From Cytophagaceae bacterium (GTDB lineage: Bacteria; Bacteroidota; Bacteroidia; Cytophagales; Spirosomataceae), in the NCBI GenBank assembly GCA_947459055.1, contig CANHCG010000002.1, positions 1 through 21,904 of the forward strand: 21,904 nucleotides of DNA. The letters run 5' to 3'. This document shows positions 1-7,999 of the stretch, in pieces (the stretch's first letter is position 1; each line of letters opens with the position of its first letter). The notes under the pieces are model-generated. The model searched no databases. It saw only the letters and a list, made by a program, of their open reading frames with translations, and was not told the origin of the DNA. Made by a program: the position numbers and the translations under genes.

Positions 1-655
1 CTTGGTATATCGAAGGCAAAAAGCCACTTCCCCAAATACTCTTCCCTCCTTCTGGATATTTATTACCAGAAGTTAATACGATAAATCCAGGTAAATTCGC
101 ATTTTCAGAACCTAAGCCATAAACTGCCCAAGCTCCCATACCGGGACGACCCAAACGAGCACTTCCCGTTTGCATGAGCAATTGAGCCGGTGCATGATTG
201 AACTGATCCGTGTGCATCGCCTTTAAAAAGCAAACCTCATCGACAACGTTTTGGAAATAAGGTAAATAATCTGAAACCCAAGCGCCTGATTGGCCAAATT
301 GCGCAAATTTACCTTGTGGCCCTAACATTTTAGGAACACCACGAATGAAAGCAAATGTCTTCCCCTGTAATAATTCAGCCGGACAATCTTTTCCATGCCA
401 TTTGACTAATTCGGGTTTATAATCGAATAATTCTAATTGAGATGGAGAACCCGCCTTATGTATATAAATGACCCGTTTAGCTTTAGGCAATAACTCTGTT
501 AATTTCGTTAAGGCTTCCTCTTGACCGGTAGGTTGCGTCTCACAAGAACCCAACATCGAACCGAGCGCCATCATACCCATACCTGTAGCACAATGCCGCA
601 AAAAATGCCTACGCCGCATGTATTCCAGTGCCCGATTTTCTAGTTCTTGATCCAT
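1..655 (-). CDS. DUF1501 family protein, partial (C-terminal end beyond the window)
   Basis: An open frame runs from an ATG at 655 to the left edge (218 codons, no stop), so the C-terminus is missing. The N-terminus has a twin-arginine-like motif RRRHFLR (residues 14-20), a short hydrophobic stretch rich in Gly and Met, and a possible lipobox LGSC with Cys38. This suggests Tat export and perhaps lipid anchoring. The mature part matches the DUF1501 style: a VIYIHKAGSPSQLELFDYKP segment near residue 60, HTDQFNHAPAQLLMQTGS further on, and a Gly-rich GRPGMGAWAVYGLG run. DUF1501 proteins belong to an alkaline-phosphatase/sulfatase-like superfamily, but their reaction is not established. The start lies 3 bases after the stop of the upstream cytochrome-type gene, so the two are very likely co-translated. 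DUF1501 next to PSCyt/PSD1 is a recurrent pairing in Planctomycetes, Verrucomicrobia and some Bacteroidota. The family call is from recalled sequence patterns. Confidence 0.82.
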   Translation of the reverse strand, partial: MDQELENRALEYMRRRHFLRHCATGMGMMALGSMLGSCETQPTGQEEALTKLTELLPKAKRVIYIHKAGSPSQLELFDYKPELVKWHGKDCPAELLQGKTFAFIRGVPKMLGPQGKFAQFGQSGAWVSDYLPYFQNVVDEVCFLKAMHTDQFNHAPAQLLMQTGSARLGRPGMGAWAVYGLGSENANLPGFIVLTSGNKYPEGGKSIWGSGFLPSIYQ

Positions 656-658
656 GTC

Positions 659-3349
659 TTATAATTTTGTCACAAATTCATCCAAATTTAACATACTCGT
701 GGCCACTAATTCATAGCCCTTCCTTGGATTTTTAGGATCCAATTTCTCCCCTTGTTCAAATAAACGCATGAAGGTTTTTAAATCTTTCGCATTGACCTCA
801 TGAATAAACATCTTTTGATACATAGCCGCGATTCGCTTAGAGGTATCAGCCTCCTTCATTTGTGACATATCTAAAGCGATTTTTTTCGCAATCTCCACAA
901 AAACCGGATCATTTAACAAAACCAAAGCCTGCAATGGGGTATTTGTCCGAATCCGACGAACCAAACAGACCTCCCGAGATGGTGAATCGAAAGTAAACTG
1001 AGACGGATAAGGCCCTGTTCTTCGTGTAAATACATAAATCGCCCGACGGTGTTGCTCCGTTCCCTCACTTTGTTCCCATTTTAAACTACTATTGACTGCT
1101 TGCCAAACGCCATCCGGTTGATAAGGCATCACTGGTTTTCCATACATTTTAGGATTCAACAAACCCGAAACGGCTAAGGCCTGATCTCGAACTTGTTCAG
1201 CAGATAAACGGAAACGAGGACCACGACCAAGCCATTTATTGTATGGATCGAGGGCAATTAAGGATTTTGAAGCTTTGGAATCTTGTTGGTAAGTAGAAGA
1301 ACACACGATTTCCTTAATCAATTCCTTTGGCTTCATGTCATAGACATGAATGAACTGATAAGCCAAATAATCCAATAATTCTTGGTGACTAGGCTTAGCC
1401 CCTTGCGTACCAAAATCCTCAAGCGTTTCGACAATCCCCATGCCAAATAATTGCTCCCAAAATCGATTAGCCACGTTTCTAGCAAAAAGTGGGTTAGCAG
1501 GATCCACAATCCACTTGGCTAAACCCAAGCGATTTTTAGGCCATTCATTTTTAAATGTATGCATGAATTTAGGCACATCAGGATTTACTTTATCCCCATG
1601 CATTAACCAATTACCCCGTGTAAAAACATGCGACTCGCGCTGATAATCCGAAGGCATTTCCAAATAAATAGGGAAATTATCCGTCTTGGCAGAAATCAAG
1701 GATTTAAAGCTTTCAAAATCCTCCTGGGTGCCAGCAAATTCAGGCAATAAGGCAAACCAACCAATCCGAAATACATCATCCGATTTACCTGCAATTTTGC
1801 TATTAAGTGCCTCTAGGTAATAATCCTGTCGAATTTTTGATTCCGGAAATGCGATCGTTAATAATTTAGATTTAGAGGTCGTATCCATTTTTAAACGGAT
1901 AATAACTTTTCCTTTCAAACCACCCGCACGAATTTGTAAAATGCCACCCGGTGTTTTGGAGGAATATTGCAACATCAATTGTTTGACGCCTTCCGTTTTT
2001 AAATTTGGTAATCGACAAGTACCTGAATGCCTCAAGCCAATTTGTGTCCCCCCCAACAACGCACCTTCAACAAAATTATCCGCATAATGGGCATGAAAAC
2101 GAGGTTCTAAAAAGCGAACAAATCGGCGGTAAAAATCCGAATGCTCTTTGGGGAATTGATTAACCTTTTGATCAAAAGCTGCTAGTTTGGATAAATCCTC
2201 GGGCTTAAATTTCCGTAAATTAGGAGCTTCATCCCCCGTATCTTCATCGCGAGTATTATTTAAAAAGGCCATGAACTTATAATATTCAACGTGCCGAATC
2301 GGGTCATAAGGATGACTGTGGCATTGTACACAAGAGAACGAGGTTCCATGCAAGGCATCCCAGGTCGTATTCACACGATCCAATACTGCTGCCACCCGAA
2401 ATTCCTCATCGACTGTCCCCGTTTCGTCATTATTCATCGTATTTCGATGAAAACCGGTCGCGATGTAATCATCCTCACTTGGTTTTGGCAATAAATCACC
2501 GGCTAATTGTTTCGTCACAAAATCTTTGAAAGAAAGGTTTTGATTAAAGGAACGAATCACCCAATCACGATAAGGCCAAATCGTGCGGCCATTATCCTTT
2601 TGATACCCACGACTATCCGAATAGCGCGCCAAATCTAACCAAACGGAAGCCCATTTTTCCCCAAAAGAGGGTAATGCCATTATTTGATCTACAAAAGCCG
2701 CATATTCTTCCTTTGATTCCACGACCTGAAAATCCTTCACCATCTTTTCAGTAGGCGGTAAACCTGTCAAATCCAAAGCTAAACGACGCAAAAGGATAGC
2801 TTTATCCGCTTGTTCCGCATGCGACAACCCTTGTTTTTGTAATCCAGATAAAATGTATTGATCCACAGGATTGGAAACAAATTTCTTTTTCCAAAAGGTT
2901 AAATAACTTAAAATACCCTCGGCAGATGGAACCTCCGGTTTTTGAATCGGCAAATAAGCCCAATGGTCCTCCCAAGTTGCTCCCTCTTTTACCCATTGCG
3001 TCAATATTTCTACCTCTTGCGTATTTAATGGTTCACGCCGATAAGGCATTTTCTCCTCTGGGTCAGAACTATGCAAACGGGAAATGAATGGACTTTTTTC
3101 TGGATGAAATGGAACAATAGCCGGTTTTCCAGAAGCCGTAACTGCATAAGCTTCCTCTTGAAACAACAAGCTAAATTTTCCTTGTTTTTTTACACCTCCG
3201 TGGCAAGAAATGCAATGTTTATTGAGGATCGGTTTAACATCTTTCGAATAAGAAACCTTTTCCTGTCCACTGAAATCTAAAGTAAGAAAAGCCACCGCAC
3301 CCAACAGGCACAAGAAAATGAGCGTCCAATAAATGTTTCCTTTAGTCAT
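659..3349 (-). CDS. Planctomycete-type cytochrome protein (PSCyt1 / DUF1549 / DUF1553)
   Basis: The protein is 896 residues from the ATG at 3349. A TTG 30 bases upstream is in frame, but it would sit on the predicted transcription start, so I reject it. A hydrophobic segment (about residues 6-26) acts as a membrane anchor or uncleaved signal. A PSCyt1-like domain follows with heme-binding CISCH (46-50). Next comes a DUF1549/PSCyt2 region with a second CxxCH, CVQCH (340-344). A middle region (about 430-540) resembles the carbohydrate-binding insert seen in this family. The C-terminal DUF1553/PSD1 part includes NPLFARNVANRFWEQLFG and the motif TNTPLQALVLLNDPVFVE. These proteins are thought to be envelope c-type cytochrome-like proteins, often linked to polysaccharide or sulfated-glycan degradation; no reaction is proven. 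It is followed after 3 bases by a DUF1501 gene, its usual partner. The family assignment is solid and the function is open. Confidence 0.88.
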   Translation of the reverse strand: MTKGNIYWTLIFLCLLGAVAFLTLDFSGQEKVSYSKDVKPILNKHCISCHGGVKKQGKFSLLFQEEAYAVTASGKPAIVPFHPEKSPFISRLHSSDPEEKMPYRREPLNTQEVEILTQWVKEGATWEDHWAYLPIQKPEVPSAEGILSYLTFWKKKFVSNPVDQYILSGLQKQGLSHAEQADKAILLRRLALDLTGLPPTEKMVKDFQVVESKEEYAAFVDQIMALPSFGEKWASVWLDLARYSDSRGYQKDNGRTIWPYRDWVIRSFNQNLSFKDFVTKQLAGDLLPKPSEDDYIATGFHRNTMNNDETGTVDEEFRVAAVLDRVNTTWDALHGTSFSCVQCHSHPYDPIRHVEYYKFMAFLNNTRDEDTGDEAPNLRKFKPEDLSKLAAFDQKVNQFPKEHSDFYRRFVRFLEPRFHAHYADNFVEGALLGGTQIGLRHSGTCRLPNLKTEGVKQLMLQYSSKTPGGILQIRAGGLKGKVIIRLKMDTTSKSKLLTIAFPESKIRQDYYLEALNSKIAGKSDDVFRIGWFALLPEFAGTQEDFESFKSLISAKTDNFPIYLEMPSDYQRESHVFTRGNWLMHGDKVNPDVPKFMHTFKNEWPKNRLGLAKWIVDPANPLFARNVANRFWEQLFGMGIVETLEDFGTQGAKPSHQELLDYLAYQFIHVYDMKPKELIKEIVCSSTYQQDSKASKSLIALDPYNKWLGRGPRFRLSAEQVRDQALAVSGLLNPKMYGKPVMPYQPDGVWQAVNSSLKWEQSEGTEQHRRAIYVFTRRTGPYPSQFTFDSPSREVCLVRRIRTNTPLQALVLLNDPVFVEIAKKIALDMSQMKEADTSKRIAAMYQKMFIHEVNAKDLKTFMRLFEQGEKLDPKNPRKGYELVATSMLNLDEFVTKL

Positions 3350-3383
3350 TAAATAGGTGTTCAGCTTTATAAGCTTCAACAGG

Positions 3384-3391
3384 CAAATTTA
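3384..3391 (-). promoter_or_regulatory. Bacteroidota-type -7 box (TAAATTTG) for the cytochrome/DUF1501 pair
   Basis: On the minus strand the sequence reads TAAATTTG, a full match to TAnnTTTG. Transcription would start near 3378-3380, giving a leader of about 30 bases to the ATG at 3349. No good TTG is seen at the -33 position, which holds the U-tract of the helicase terminator (TTTT). Confidence 0.5.
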
Positions 3392-3408
3392 TACTAAGTT
3401 TTTGGCAT

Positions 3409-3435
3409 AAAAAAAGGTGACCGAAGCCACCTTTT
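3409..3435 (-). terminator. Rho-independent terminator of the RNA helicase gene (UUCG tetraloop)
   Basis: On the minus strand it reads AAAA-GGTGGC-TTCG-GTCACC-TTTTTTT: a 6-bp stem (one G·U pair) closed by a C(UUCG)G tetraloop, followed by seven U. It lies about 20 bases past the helicase stop at 3456. It separates the helicase from the cytochrome gene whose promoter begins at its edge. Confidence 0.88.
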
Positions 3436-3455
3436 AAAATTTATGTTTCCAAAGG

Positions 3456-5267
3456 TTACGCTTTGGCAACTTCTACAATGACGCGTTTGCCTTTAATTTG
3501 GGCTCCTGACATTTTTTCAAGAACTACATTGGCAAATTCCTTGGGAACATCCACGAATGTGTGTTTGTTTTCAATTTGAATTTGGCCCAATACATTCCCT
3601 GGAATTCCAGACTCACCTGCAAAGGCTCCTACGATATTCGATGGAGAAATTTTTTCATTAAAACCAATGTTCACGTGCATGCGAACCATGTTTTCATCTG
3701 TCCGATATGGTTTTCCTTCGCGATCCATGCGAGGGCCTTTCGGTCCACGATCACGTTCACCACCTCTTTCGAATCGACCACCACGATCTCCGCCACCGCG
3801 CGCATCCCGATCGAAGCGACCTCCACCTCGACGTTCTCCGCCTCGGTCTCCACCACCCCAACGGTCACCGCCGCCACCACGTTCAAATCTTCCACCCCCA
3901 CGCTCTTCACGACCATATTTACGTGAACCTCGTTCCATTTCACCATCGAGATTTTCATCACCGAATTCATTCTTCACGACACCCATGTTCATTTTCACAA
4001 GGGCTGCAACCACTTGTTCGACGGTAAATCCAGCTTGTTTCAAATTAGGCAAAGCATCATCAAACAATTCCAAGCCACCTTCCGCAATCGTAGCACCAAC
4101 CCGATCAATGAACATTCCTTTTTTAACTCCAACCACGTCAGAGAATGTAGGAATAACACCTTTATCGATTTTCACTTTCGTATAGTTCATGATTTCACGC
4201 AAGCGATTGCGCTCAGAACCCACAACTAACGTAAATGCCTTTCCTGATTTACCCGCACGACCCGTACGACCAATCCGGTGTACATAATATTCTTCGTCTA
4301 ATGGAATATCGTAATTAATTACTGCATCCAAATTATCCACATCTAATCCACGAGCCGCCACATCAGTAGCCACTAAATAACTTACATTTCCAGTACGAAA
4401 ACGATTCATCACTTGGGTCCGTTGGGACTGACGCAAATCACCATGAAGTCCTTCTGCCGCATAACCACGCAACATTAATTCCTCCACAACTTCATCTACT
4501 CGTTTTTTCTGATTACAGAAAATCAAGACTAATTTCAATGAGTAAAAATCGATTAAACGTGTCGTCACTTCCATTTTGGCGCGACCTTTCACATCGTAAT
4601 ATAATTGCTCGATGTTCACGTTCGTGATTTCATTCTTCACCACTTTAACCAATTTAGGATCGGTCAAATAACGATTTGTCAAGGCCATAATTGGCTTAGA
4701 CATCGTAGCAGAGAATAATACTGTTTGACGCTCATTTGGAATTTCTTCCAAAATACTTTCGATATCTTCACGGAAACCCATGTCTAACATCTCATCTGCC
4801 TCATCCAACACCACCATGGATGCTTGATTTAATTTCAAAGCCCGACGCTCGATTAAGTCGATCACACGACCCGGTGTTCCCACCACGATATTCGCACCTG
4901 CTTTTAAGGATTTAATTTGGCGATCAATCGAATCACCTCCATAAACCGTAGTTACCCAAACACCTTTAGTGAATTTGGATAATTTCTTCATTTCTTCGGA
5001 TACTTGAACGGCCAACTCACGCGTTGGGCATAAAATAATCGCTTGAACAAATTTTTCAAACGGAACAATATGCTCAATCATGGGAATCCCAAAAGCGGCT
5101 GTTTTACCTGTTCCTGTTTGCGCTTGGCCAATCACGTCTCGACCTTCTAACACGTATGGAATAGCTTCTGATTGGATGGGAGAAGCAAATTCGAAACCCA
5201 TTTCTTTTACTGCAGCTTGAATTCCTTCCGATAAAGGAAGCGAATCAAAGCGAATTTTTTCACTCAT
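3456..5267 (-). CDS. deaD: DEAD-box ATP-dependent RNA helicase, DeaD/CsdA type
   Basis: This is a 603-residue helicase that unwinds structured RNA, probably in ribosome assembly, mRNA turnover and cold adaptation. Visible motifs are the Q-motif region beginning FDSLPLSEGI (7-37), Walker A AQTGTGKT (49-56), PTRELA (81-86), TPGR (131-134), DEAD (155-158), SAT (186-188), the helicase-C motif ARGLDVDNLD (305-314) and HRIGRTGR (330-337). An Arg/Gly-rich linker with many RGG and RGGG units spans about 452-512. The C-terminal domain (about 527-600) resembles the DbpA/CsdA RNA-binding fold, with VNIGFNEKISPSNIVGAFAG. I chose the ATG at 5267 because MSEKIRFDSLPL is the usual opening of the family; an upstream ATG at 5300 would add 11 unconserved residues. 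It has its own promoter and terminator, so it looks monocistronic. The leader of about 100 bases could carry cold-shock control (inference). Confidence 0.95.
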   Translation of the reverse strand: MSEKIRFDSLPLSEGIQAAVKEMGFEFASPIQSEAIPYVLEGRDVIGQAQTGTGKTAAFGIPMIEHIVPFEKFVQAIILCPTRELAVQVSEEMKKLSKFTKGVWVTTVYGGDSIDRQIKSLKAGANIVVGTPGRVIDLIERRALKLNQASMVVLDEADEMLDMGFREDIESILEEIPNERQTVLFSATMSKPIMALTNRYLTDPKLVKVVKNEITNVNIEQLYYDVKGRAKMEVTTRLIDFYSLKLVLIFCNQKKRVDEVVEELMLRGYAAEGLHGDLRQSQRTQVMNRFRTGNVSYLVATDVAARGLDVDNLDAVINYDIPLDEEYYVHRIGRTGRAGKSGKAFTLVVGSERNRLREIMNYTKVKIDKGVIPTFSDVVGVKKGMFIDRVGATIAEGGLELFDDALPNLKQAGFTVEQVVAALVKMNMGVVKNEFGDENLDGEMERGSRKYGREERGGGRFERGGGGDRWGGGDRGGERRGGGRFDRDARGGGDRGGRFERGGERDRGPKGPRMDREGKPYRTDENMVRMHVNIGFNEKISPSNIVGAFAGESGIPGNVLGQIQIENKHTFVDVPKEFANVVLEKMSGAQIKGKRVIVEVAKA

Positions 5268-5375
5268 TAGATTAATTTTAATTACGATGCCCGAACACAT
5301 CCGTAATTACCTTCTGCCAATAACCCGATAAAATGGGATAAGAAGATGTGTGGATGTATTTGTATTTATTTATTA

Positions 5376-5383
5376 CAAAAGTA
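5376..5383 (-). promoter_or_regulatory. -7 box (TACTTTTG) for the RNA helicase
   Basis: The minus strand reads TACTTTTG, matching TAnnTTTG. Start of transcription would be near 5370, leaving a leader of about 100 bases before the ATG at 5267. The -33 position (TTAG/TAGG) is weak. The box lies in the 149-base gap between this gene and the stop of the OmpA-like gene. Confidence 0.45.
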
Positions 5384-5416
5384 CCGCCAATATCTTTAGA
5401 AACCTAATGAATTGTA

Positions 5417-6646
5417 TTATTTCAATAAAGTCTTTTTTGAAAAGATAAACATGACCTGATTGGACGAGGCAAAAGAAGGGTCTGGTGCATAGTCAGCGGT
5501 AGCATTACCTACCTCGATGCGCTTTTGTGAAAGGCCCTCGCCCACAAGGCGATTCTTCACAATAAAACCACGTTTCATGGCTGATTTATCATCTGAGTCT
5601 GAAAAGGCTACCACTTTTACATCCACTTGTTTTGATTTATTTAAGGCTGAAGCCATTAATTTAAACAAATACGAATCAGAGGCCTGTAACGCATCACTAG
5701 ATTCGCCAAAATGAACTTCATTGGCAAGCAATTCCAAAGGAGCCGTGGCTGTTGAATCTATTAAATAGGTATGCAATGACACCAAAATTGACTTTTTGGG
5801 CACTTCAAAAAGGCTACCATCGGGCCAAGTAAGTAGGCTTATTGAATCATTTTTCAACGCGTTCGAATCCAATACCGCTCGAGTCAAACTATCATTTAAC
5901 TTGTTTAAGCTATCGACAGGAATCAATTCCTCTAACTCCGGATTCATCACAATCCCTTCATCCGTCCGAAAATTTGTATACCAAATAACAATGCCAGCAA
6001 GTAAGAGAATTCCTAACACATAAATCAAATGCTTTAATTGAAAACGACTCGCAGGAATTTCACGATCATCCTCTATGTGATCCAAATGCGTCATTTCTAA
6101 TTTCAAAATATCAGAAAGAAGCAATATTTCAGATATAGATAATAATACTTTGGTGCTACATAAGGCATTTAAATCATCCTTTTGGTCAATAAAATATTCA
6201 CCAAAACCTTTCCAATCCTTCAAAGCAGGGTAATCAACTTCCTTTAATCGTAAACCATATAATGAGAATACTACACTTAAACCTTTCAAAAAGCTCGAAC
6301 TTTTACAGTTCAGGCTTCGAGATAAAATCATGGCAATGGAACTTTTTTTATCAGGTATTAAAATACCCATCATTCCCTCTCCGTAGCGTAAAATTTCATC
6401 CATTTCTACCACATTAGCAGAGGACAAAAAAGATTGCATTCGCTGTTCTGGAATGGGTTTTTGAAGAATAAAATTATAAAGCGCATTAAATCGAATACGA
6501 TTGCGCACTAATTTAAGAAGCCCACCAAGTAATATAGCCTCCCAAACAGGAAGCAATTCCTCGATTTTAGCTTCTTTTTCACCGGTAAACACGGCTAATT
6601 GCTGAACTAAAAACCCACGCTGATCTACATCGACAACTCCAAACAC
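5417..6646 (-). CDS. Membrane protein with DUF937-like N-terminal part and diverged OmpA-like C-terminus
   Basis: The protein has 409 residues and starts with GTG at 6646; an in-frame stop lies only 12 bases further upstream and no ATG precedes residue 70, so the GTG is the likely start. Residues about 1-200 are helical and resemble DUF937: a VQQLAVFTG opening, then LLPVWEAILLGGLLKLV (31-47) and repeated short hydrophobic helices. One membrane helix follows (about 207-224, LIYVLGILLLAGIVIWY). The C-terminal part (about 305-405) has the layout of an OmpA/MotB-like peptidoglycan-binding domain: NEVHFGESSDAL, VDVKVVAFSDSDD and KNRLVGEGLSQKRIEVGNAT. The usual Arg that contacts diaminopimelate is not obvious, so binding is uncertain. 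The topology predicts a cytosolic N-terminus and periplasmic C-terminus. The gene stands alone with its own promoter. Family calls are moderate and from pattern only; function is unknown. Confidence 0.7.
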   Translation of the reverse strand: MFGVVDVDQRGFLVQQLAVFTGEKEAKIEELLPVWEAILLGGLLKLVRNRIRFNALYNFILQKPIPEQRMQSFLSSANVVEMDEILRYGEGMMGILIPDKKSSIAMILSRSLNCKSSSFLKGLSVVFSLYGLRLKEVDYPALKDWKGFGEYFIDQKDDLNALCSTKVLLSISEILLLSDILKLEMTHLDHIEDDREIPASRFQLKHLIYVLGILLLAGIVIWYTNFRTDEGIVMNPELEELIPVDSLNKLNDSLTRAVLDSNALKNDSISLLTWPDGSLFEVPKKSILVSLHTYLIDSTATAPLELLANEVHFGESSDALQASDSYLFKLMASALNKSKQVDVKVVAFSDSDDKSAMKRGFIVKNRLVGEGLSQKRIEVGNATADYAPDPSFASSNQVMFIFSKKTLLK

Positions 6647-6672
6647 CTGAAATTCTATTTAAAATATAAGTT

Positions 6673-6680
6673 CAAAATTA
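6673..6680 (-). promoter_or_regulatory. -7 box (TAATTTTG) for the DUF937/OmpA-like gene
   Basis: The minus strand reads TAATTTTG, a full TAnnTTTG match, about 26 bases before the GTG at 6646. It predicts a leader of about 20 bases, which supports the GTG start. The -33 element is weak (TCTT). Confidence 0.5.
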
Positions 6681-6731
6681 CCATTACTCAGGGGAATAAA
6701 AGAATATTTTTAACCTTATTTTTTTAATCAT

Positions 6732-6739
6732 TACCTTTG
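6732..6739 (+). promoter_or_regulatory. -7 box (TACCTTTG) for hisB, very close to the start codon
   Basis: TACCTTTG matches TAnnTTTG and ends only 4 bases before the hisB ATG at 6744. If this box is used, the transcript would begin at or next to the ATG, so the mRNA would be leaderless. The position 19 bases upstream (TTTA) is a weak match to TTTG. Confidence 0.45.
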
Positions 6740-6743
6740 TGAC

Positions 6744-7856
6744 ATGAAAAAAGTATTATTCATCGACCGGGATGGCACATTAATCATTGAGCCACAACCA
6801 GACCAGCAGGTAGATAGCTTTGAAAAATTAGCATTTCTACCCAATTGCATTTCCAATGCAAAAAAAATCCACGATGAATTGGATTTTGAATGGGTTATGG
6901 TAACCAACCAAGATGGTTTAGGTACAGATTCATTTCCTGAAGCAACTTTTTGGCCTGCACATCAAAAAATGTGTGATATTCTAGCTTCAGAGGGTATTAT
7001 TTTTAATGCCACGCACATTGATCGTTCATTTCCTCACGAAAACCTTGCTACAAGAAAACCCGGTATTGGCATGTTAGTCGATTATATGAATGGAAGCTAT
7101 GATTTAGCAAATTCATTTGTTATTGGGGATCGTTTAACTGATGTACAATTAGCCGCCAATCTGGGTTGTAAAGCCATTTTTATTGGAGATCTAGCGATAC
7201 CGGCGGAACTTCAAACTTCTCTGGCCTGTCAAGTCGATTCTTGGGACGCTATATATACCTTTTTGCGCATGCCCGAACGAAAAGTGAAGCATGAACGAAA
7301 TACACACGAAACTAAGATTTCAATAGAATTAAATTTAGACGGAAAAGGTATTGCCAACAACCAGACGGGCCTTGGATTTTTTGATCACATGTTAGATCAA
7401 ATCGCCAAGCATGGCAATATGGATCTAAGCGTAAGCGTTCAAGGTGATTTACATATCGATGAACACCATACGATTGAAGATACCGGTATTGCTTTAGGTG
7501 AGGCTTTTTTAGCTGCCTTAGGTGACAAAAAAGGGATTTATCGCTATGGATTTGTCTTGCCGATGGACGATTGTTTAGCCCAGGTGGCAATTGATTTCTC
7601 TGGTAGAAATTGGCTTGTATGGGATGCGCCTTTCTCAAGAGAGAAAATTGGTGAAATGCCAACTGAAATGTTCTTTCACTTTTTTAAATCCTTTTCTGAT
7701 GGCGCAAAATGCAATATCAATATTAAGGCGGAAGGGGAAAACGAACACCATAAAATTGAAGCCATTTTCAAGGCTTTTGCTAAGGCAAGTCGATTTGCCG
7801 TCGAACGCGATATAAAAAATTTAAATTCTTTACCGAGTACCAAAGGCTTACTTTAA
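6744..7856 (+). CDS. hisB: Bifunctional histidinol-phosphatase / imidazoleglycerol-phosphate dehydratase
   Basis: This 370-residue fusion catalyses two steps of histidine synthesis in the cytoplasm: dehydration of imidazole-glycerol phosphate and dephosphorylation of histidinol phosphate. The N-terminal HAD phosphatase (about 1-165) shows FIDRDGTLI with Asp8 and Asp10, VTNQDGLG (53-60), RKP (104-106) and VIGDRLTDV (126-134). The zinc-loop cysteines known from Escherichia coli HisB are absent here ([18 protein letters not shown]), so that metal site seems to be missing. The dehydratase (about 182-370) shows [21 protein letters not shown] (211-224), [10 protein letters not shown] (239-248) and [15 protein letters not shown] (334-348), which carry the catalytic His and Glu residues. 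No other his genes lie nearby, so it appears to be an isolated his gene. Start at ATG 6744 fits the conserved [10 protein letters not shown] opening. Confidence 0.96.
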   Translation: MKKVLFIDRDGTLIIEPQPDQQVDSFEKLAFLPNCISNAKKIHDELDFEWVMVTNQDGLGTDSFPEATFWPAHQKMCDILASEGIIFNATHIDRSFPHENLATRKPGIGMLVDYMNGSYDLANSFVIGDRLTDVQLAANLGCKAIFIGDLAIPAELQTSLACQVDSWDAIYTFLRMPERKVKHERNTHETKISIELNLDGKGIANNQTGLGFFDHMLDQIAKHGNMDLSVSVQGDLHIDEHHTIEDTGIALGEAFLAALGDKKGIYRYGFVLPMDDCLAQVAIDFSGRNWLVWDAPFSREKIGEMPTEMFFHFFKSFSDGAKCNINIKAEGENEHHKIEAIFKAFAKASRFAVERDIKNLNSLPSTKGLL

Positions 7857-7865
7857 TTTTTTTTG

Positions 7866-7873
7866 TAATTTTG
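7866..7873 (+). promoter_or_regulatory. -7 box (TAATTTTG) before the 32-residue microprotein
   Basis: TAATTTTG is a full TAnnTTTG match 20 bases before the ATG at 7893 and 10 bases past the hisB stop. Start of transcription would be near 7878, with a leader of about 15 bases. No TTG is visible at -33. Confidence 0.4.
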
Positions 7874-7892
7874 ACTTTCATTTAATTATACC

Positions 7893-7991
7893 ATGGGATA
7901 TTCTGGAGCAGCATTTTTTATCATTTTATTTGCCATCGCCATCGTTGTAGGCGCAAAACTTCAAAAAATTTACAAGGAGCGAGGAAAATAA
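7893..7991 (+). CDS. Small single-pass membrane protein, 32 residues
   Basis: From ATG 7893 to TAA 7989-7991 the frame encodes a 32-residue peptide. It opens MGYSGAAFF, has one hydrophobic helix of about 16 residues (IILFAIAIVVGA region, residues 5-21) and ends in a basic tail KLQKIYKERGK. The positive-inside rule predicts N-out/C-in. It sits in the gap between hisB and the radC stop, 8 bases from the latter, with a good promoter box 20 bases ahead. Its layout (short leader, hydrophobic core, basic tail) is that of a real microprotein rather than random sequence. I do not recognise a family and assign no function. Conservation in relatives would decide whether it is a gene. Confidence 0.6.
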   Translation: MGYSGAAFFIILFAIAIVVGAKLQKIYKERGK

Positions 7992-7999
7992 ATTCCCAC

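Noticed and set aside
3350..3379. TTG start adding ten residues to the cytochrome-type protein
   Set aside because: The TAAATTTG promoter box at 3391-3384 would place the transcription start on this codon; the ATG at 3349 gives a normal leader.
3668..3677. TGTTCACGTG in the helicase gene as a parS site
   Set aside because: It lacks the second arm (GAAACA) and encodes the conserved helicase C-terminal sequence MHVN.
3667..4185. Long plus-strand open frames rich in Pro, Arg and Ser opposite the helicase linker
   Set aside because: They are the antisense of the low-complexity Arg/Gly-rich linker of the helicase, which avoids stops on the other strand; no start context, promoter or recognisable domain.
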